From: an uncultured Collinsella sp.
GTDB taxonomy: Bacteria > Actinomycetota > Coriobacteriia > Coriobacteriales > Coriobacteriaceae
Assembly: GCA_902496375.1 (NCBI GenBank)
Contig: CABVAS010000012.1
Location: 1 to 17,810 of the forward strand
Direction of reading: 5' to 3'
Length of the DNA: 17,810 nucleotides
Shown: positions 14,930 through 17,810 of the stretch, piece by piece
How the letters are laid out: the number at the start of each line of letters is the position of its first letter
Numbering within the stretch: position 1 is the first letter of the stretch
Position numbers and translations under genes: made by a program
The notes under the pieces: generated by a model
Database searches by the model: none
Seen by the model: the letters and a program-made list of their open reading frames with translations, nothing else
What the model was told of the DNA's origin: nothing

Positions 14930-15153
14930 GTTCATCTCAATCTGTAACATCTAGCCGAGTTTTTCGGTCCTAGCTGTTACAGATCGAGATGAACGCACAG
15001 GCCAAGCCGAAAATCTCAATCTGTAACATGTAGACCACTTTTGACCGTCTAGTTGTTACAGATCGAGACAAACGGAATAAGCCGGGCCAAAAATCTCGAT
15101 CCGTAACATCTAGCCGAGTTTTTGGGTCCTAGCTGTTACAGATTGAGACAAAC
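14930..15153. repeat. Palindrome array 2: three units at 79-80-bp period
   Basis: Units lie at 14930-14994, about 15009-15073 and 15089-15153. The first and third have the core TCTAGCCGAGTTTTT; the second has GTAGACCACTTTTGACCGTC, so the cores alternate as in array 1. The first unit has arms GTTCATCTC and GAGATGAAC where others read GTTTGTCTC and GAGACAAAC, that is, paired changes that keep the arms complementary. The array starts 20 bp after the lacE2 terminator and ends 18 bp before the lacI3 stop. Confidence 0.87.
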
Positions 15154-15171
15154 GGAATAGGCCGAGCACGT

Positions 15172-16182
15172 CTACGCCCGCAAGTCCTTTACGCTGGAAC
15201 GCTCGACCAACACGCCCGAGACGAGCGTACGGCTTCTGGAGCTCGGAGCTTCCAGACCCGCGACGACCTCGTTGAGCGCACGGACGCCCAGCTCGCGGTG
15301 GCGAAACTTCACCGACGTCAGAATCGAGTTGGGAATCGTCTTATAGAGCTCATCGTCGAAGCCGATCACGGACACATCATTGGGCACACTGAGCCCTTTG
15401 TCACGTAGAGCCATCATCACGCCGTTTGCCATGCAGTCGTTAGCAGCGAGGACCGCCGTGCAATCGGGCTTATCGGCAAGCACAAGGCCCGCGGCATAGC
15501 CACTATCCGCATTCCAATCGCCTTGCAGAGGCTCGGGCGGCTCAATGCCACGCGCCTCGAGTGCCGCACGCCAACCTTTCATACGGCACTGGCTCGACAA
15601 CGACTCTTTCTTACCAGAGACGAAGTACACGTTTTTATGCCCGTGGTTCAAGAAGTACTCGCACGCCATGCGCGCGCCGCCCTCTTGGTCGTCACTGACG
15701 GTGGAACAGGTAGGATGTTCCATCGGTGTGATAATCACCGTCTTGAGGTCTTTCGGTGCCTCAAAAGTATCAAAGTCATCGACCATCTGACGCAGGTTGA
15801 AGATCATGCCATCAACAGGCAGCTGCGACATCCTACGCGCCGCTTCGGCAAGGGTCATCTTCTCCCCCGCCCGCTTTTTGATCATCGTGAGCGCAAAGCC
15901 GCGTTCTTCGGCGGCATCTGCGATACCGTCAATCATGTCCACGGCACCGCCCGACAAGTGGAACAGCACCACGCCGATGCACCCGTAACGGCCCAACTTG
16001 AGCGAACGCGCGGCAAAGTTGGTTCGAAACCCGAGCGCCTCCATTGCGGAATGAACCTTATCGCGTGTCGACTCTCGCACGCTATCGGGCTCGTTGATCA
16101 CACGCGAAACCGTCTTGAGAGAAACACCCGCAGCAATCGCCACATCGTTCATTGAGACATTTTTCTTGTCCATCGTTGCCAC
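15172..16182 (-). CDS. LacI-family repressor 3, divergent from lacE3
   Basis: This 336-aa LacI/GalR-type regulator has its helix-turn-helix at about residues 9-30 (VSMNDVAIAAGVSLKTVSR), the hinge segment RTNFAARSL and a full effector-binding domain (SVIGFDDE near the C-terminus). The recognition helix opens with L22/K23, unlike its two paralogues. I start at a GTG (16182) because GGAG lies five bases before it; the ATG three codons later (16173) is the alternative and would put the same GGAG 14 bases away. The frame is open to an ATG at 16251 without support. The divergent region to lacE3 (275 bp) has a perfect 24-bp palindrome as probable operator. The inducer is unknown. Confidence 0.92.
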   Translation of the reverse strand: MATMDKKNVSMNDVAIAAGVSLKTVSRVINEPDSVRESTRDKVHSAMEALGFRTNFAARSLKLGRYGCIGVVLFHLSGGAVDMIDGIADAAEERGFALTMIKKRAGEKMTLAEAARRMSQLPVDGMIFNLRQMVDDFDTFEAPKDLKTVIITPMEHPTCSTVSDDQEGGARMACEYFLNHGHKNVYFVSGKKESLSSQCRMKGWRAALEARGIEPPEPLQGDWNADSGYAAGLVLADKPDCTAVLAANDCMANGVMMALRDKGLSVPNDVSVIGFDDELYKTIPNSILTSVKFRHRELGVRALNEVVAGLEAPSSRSRTLVSGVLVERSSVKDLRA

Positions 16183-16255
16183 TACTTCTCCAGTCGGTTT
16201 TGCATCGCTTGTTTTTTGCGTTCTAGCATACACTACCTGCTCGACTGACAAATCA

Positions 16256-16287
16256 ACCGTTTACCGGACAATATCGACCGCTCACCC
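16256..16287 (+). promoter_or_regulatory. CCGTT direct repeat, 21-bp period (lacI3/lacE3)
   Basis: CCGTTTACCG starts at 16257 and CCGCTCACCC at 16278, exactly 21 bp apart, reading towards lacE3 and about 45-65 bp upstream of the operator region. Confidence 0.6.
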
Positions 16288-16311
16288 GTATATCCTTGTT
16301 GCTCTTCCAAC

Positions 16312-16330
16312 AATGTCTTACGTTGTCATT
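16312..16330. promoter_or_regulatory. LacI3 operator O1 (one good half)
   Basis: The right half GTTGTCAT (16322-16329) equals that of O2; the left half (ATGTCTTAC) is one base longer and degenerate. Its centre is 23 bp from O2. The segment 16320-16330 also forms a perfect 11-bp inverted repeat with 16336-16346. Confidence 0.5.
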
Positions 16331-16332
16331 AA

Positions 16333-16356
16333 CGAAATGACAACGTTGTCATTTCG
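16333..16356. promoter_or_regulatory. LacI3 operator O2, perfect 24-bp palindrome
   Basis: Each arm reads CGAAATGACAAC towards a central C|G step at 16344/16345. It has perfect symmetry and covers the candidate -35 box of lacE3, the expected arrangement for direct repression by LacI3. Confidence 0.82.
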
Positions 16357-16374
16357 CAATGCCTTCCTTAAACA
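16346..16374 (+). promoter_or_regulatory. Candidate lacE3 promoter
   Basis: TTGTCA (16346-16351) matches the -35 consensus at five of six, followed by a 17-bp spacer and TAAACA (16369-16374) as a weak -10. The -35 box is the right arm of operator O2. A short inverted repeat CCTTCC/GGAAGG (16362-16380) flanks the -10. Confidence 0.55.
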
Positions 16375-16457
16375 GGAAGGTTTCCGGGCAGTCCTGACCA
16401 TCCATCGACGACCAGTTCCATCCACATGCATCGCGCATCAAGTAGCAAAGGAGCTCT

Positions 16458-17810
16458 ATGGACGCCATCGTAAAGATGCTCGAAAAGCATCAACCGTTCT
16501 TTGAGAAGATCTCGAGGAATATCTACCTCCAGGCCATCAAGGACGGATTCCTTGGGTGCATGCCCATTGTCCTCACCTCTTCGATCTTTCTGCTCATTGC
16601 CACCCTTCCCGGCGTAGTCGGCATCACGCTGCCCCAGCCGCTCATCGACTGGTGCAACAAGCTCTACAACTTCACCATGGGCGTCATGGGCATCATGGTT
16701 GCCGGCACCACTGCCAAGAACTTCACGGCATCCATGAACCGTCGTATGCCCGCCGGCAAAGTGCTCAACGACGGTTCCACCATGGTGGCCGCCCAGTGCA
16801 GCATGCTGCTGCTCGCAGTCACGCAGTTCACCACCAAGTTCAACGGCTCCGAGCTTTCGGTCTTCGATTGCACCAGCATGGGCACGCGCGGTCTGTTCTC
16901 GGCCTATATCGCCGCGTTCATTACCGTGTGGGTCTACAAATTCTGCGTCTCGCGCGATCTGACCATTAAGCTGCCCAAGGAGGTCCCGGGCGCCATCGCT
17001 CAGAACTTCCGCGACATCATCCCCTTTGGCGGCGCCGTCATCATCTGCGGCATCATCGATGTCGTCGTGCGCAACCTCATGGGCGTCCCGTTCTCCGAGC
17101 TGCTTATCAAACTGCTCTCCCCGCTCTTTACCGCTGCAGAAACCTATCCTGGCCTTATCCTTATCCAGGCAGCCACTGCGTTCTTCTGGTTCATCGGCGT
17201 CCACGGTCCCTCGATCGTCCAGCCGGGCATCGACCCCATCCGTCTTGCCAACCAGGCCGAGAACCTGCAGGTTCTGCTGGCCGGTGGCCACCCCGCCCAC
17301 TCCCTCACCTTTAACATGTCGCTCGTGGGTGAGTTCGGCGGCACCGGCGCCACGTTCATCGTGCCGCTTCTGCTGATTCTCTTCATGAAATCCAAGCAGC
17401 TCAAGGCCGTCGGTAAGGCCTCGATCGTACCGGTTGCCTTTGCTGTCAACGAGCCGCTGCTCTTTGGCGCGCCGATGATCCTTAACCCCTACATGCTGAT
17501 CCCCTTTGTGGCCGCCGGCTGCGTCAACGTGAGCGTTGCCAAGTTCTTTATCGATAACGTGGGCATGAACGGCTTCTCCTTCGTGGTGCCTTGGGCCACC
17601 CCTGCCCCCATCGGTATCTTCATCACCACGAACTTCCAGCTTATCGCCCTGGTGTTCGTCGCAATCATCATCTTGCTGGACGCCATCATCTACCTGCCGT
17701 TCTTAAAGGCATATGATAAGCTGCTCTGCGACCAGGAGGCCGAGCGCGCCGCCGAGCTGGGTCTCGAGTCCGATGGCGCCGCTGCCATCGCCGCCAACGC
17801 CTCTGCGCCC
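16458..17810 (+). CDS. lacE: PTS lactose-type IICB permease 3 (cut by window end)
   Basis: The first 451 codons of a LacE paralogue are present, open to the last base. They cover the whole IIC domain (about 1-420), with H249 in GVHGPS and E332 in NEPLLF at the sugar site, and the start of an Ala/Glu-rich linker; the IIB domain with its cysteine should follow outside the window. It is closer to LacE2 than to LacE1 in its N-terminal part (NIYLQAIKDGFL, TMGVxGIMVAGTTA). AAAGGAG lies four bases before the ATG. It is first in cassette 3, with a predicted promoter overlapped by the LacI3 palindrome. A lacG-type hydrolase may follow beyond the window; that is a guess from cassette 1. Confidence 0.92.
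   Translation, partial: MDAIVKMLEKHQPFFEKISRNIYLQAIKDGFLGCMPIVLTSSIFLLIATLPGVVGITLPQPLIDWCNKLYNFTMGVMGIMVAGTTAKNFTASMNRRMPAGKVLNDGSTMVAAQCSMLLLAVTQFTTKFNGSELSVFDCTSMGTRGLFSAYIAAFITVWVYKFCVSRDLTIKLPKEVPGAIAQNFRDIIPFGGAVIICGIIDVVVRNLMGVPFSELLIKLLSPLFTAAETYPGLILIQAATAFFWFIGVHGPSIVQPGIDPIRLANQAENLQVLLAGGHPAHSLTFNMSLVGEFGGTGATFIVPLLLILFMKSKQLKAVGKASIVPVAFAVNEPLLFGAPMILNPYMLIPFVAAGCVNVSVAKFFIDNVGMNGFSFVVPWATPAPIGIFITTNFQLIALVFVAIIILLDAIIYLPFLKAYDKLLCDQEAERAAELGLESDGAAAIAANASAP

Noticed and set aside
9920..15153. CRISPR array
   Set aside because: The 80-bp period consists of long palindromes with related linkers, not short repeats with unique spacers, and there are only 2-3 units and no cas genes.
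15172..16182. LacI3 operator near its own start codon (around 16166-16181)
   Set aside because: GTGGCAAC resembles one half-site, but the other half does not match; too weak to list as a site.

Overview
The window is a high-GC (roughly 60%) stretch devoted almost entirely to phosphotransferase (PTS) uptake of lactose-type beta-galactosides and their breakdown by the tagatose-6-phosphate pathway. Gene content, codon usage and GC suggest a gut Coriobacteriia/Actinobacteria genome such as Collinsella. That assignment is inferred from overall character; no ribosomal RNA or phylogenetic marker is present.

Left part (1-5171), all on the minus strand. A lacA-lacB-lacX-like-lacC operon (reading right to left, 3062 to 53) encodes the two galactose-6-phosphate isomerase subunits, a mutarotase-like LacX protein and tagatose-6-phosphate kinase. 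No lacD aldolase is visible. Upstream lie an unrecognised five-segment membrane protein (3370-4392) and a single stand-alone lactose-type PTS IIA gene (4619-4957) with its own promoter region and terminator.

Right part (5172-17810) consists of three tandem cassettes of one design: a minus-strand LacI-family repressor gene divergent from a plus-strand PTS/hydrolase operon. Cassette 1 is lacI1 | lacE1-lacG1, cassette 2 is lacI2 | lacG2-lacE2 (order swapped), and cassette 3 is lacI3 | lacE3, which runs off the window in its IIC-IIB linker. The three LacE proteins are IIC-IIB fusions without IIA, so the one IIA gene probably serves all three.

Regulation is unusually readable. Each divergent region carries LacI-type operators on a shared frame (ATGnnnAC|GTnnnCAT), with a different inner triplet per cassette: GCA, AGC and ACA. 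The two specificity residues of the matching repressor's recognition helix also differ: EQ, RQ and LK. A second motif, CCGTTYAC repeated at exactly 21 bp, lies upstream of four lac transcription units and in degenerate form at the fifth, which suggests one regulator common to the regulon.

The two convergent intergenic regions (lacG1/lacI2 and lacE2/lacI3) each hold an intrinsic terminator followed by an array of about 65-bp imperfect palindromes at an 80-bp period (2 and 3 copies, alternating two core types). Paired changes in the arms preserve the pairing. The arrays bracket cassette 2 in direct orientation.
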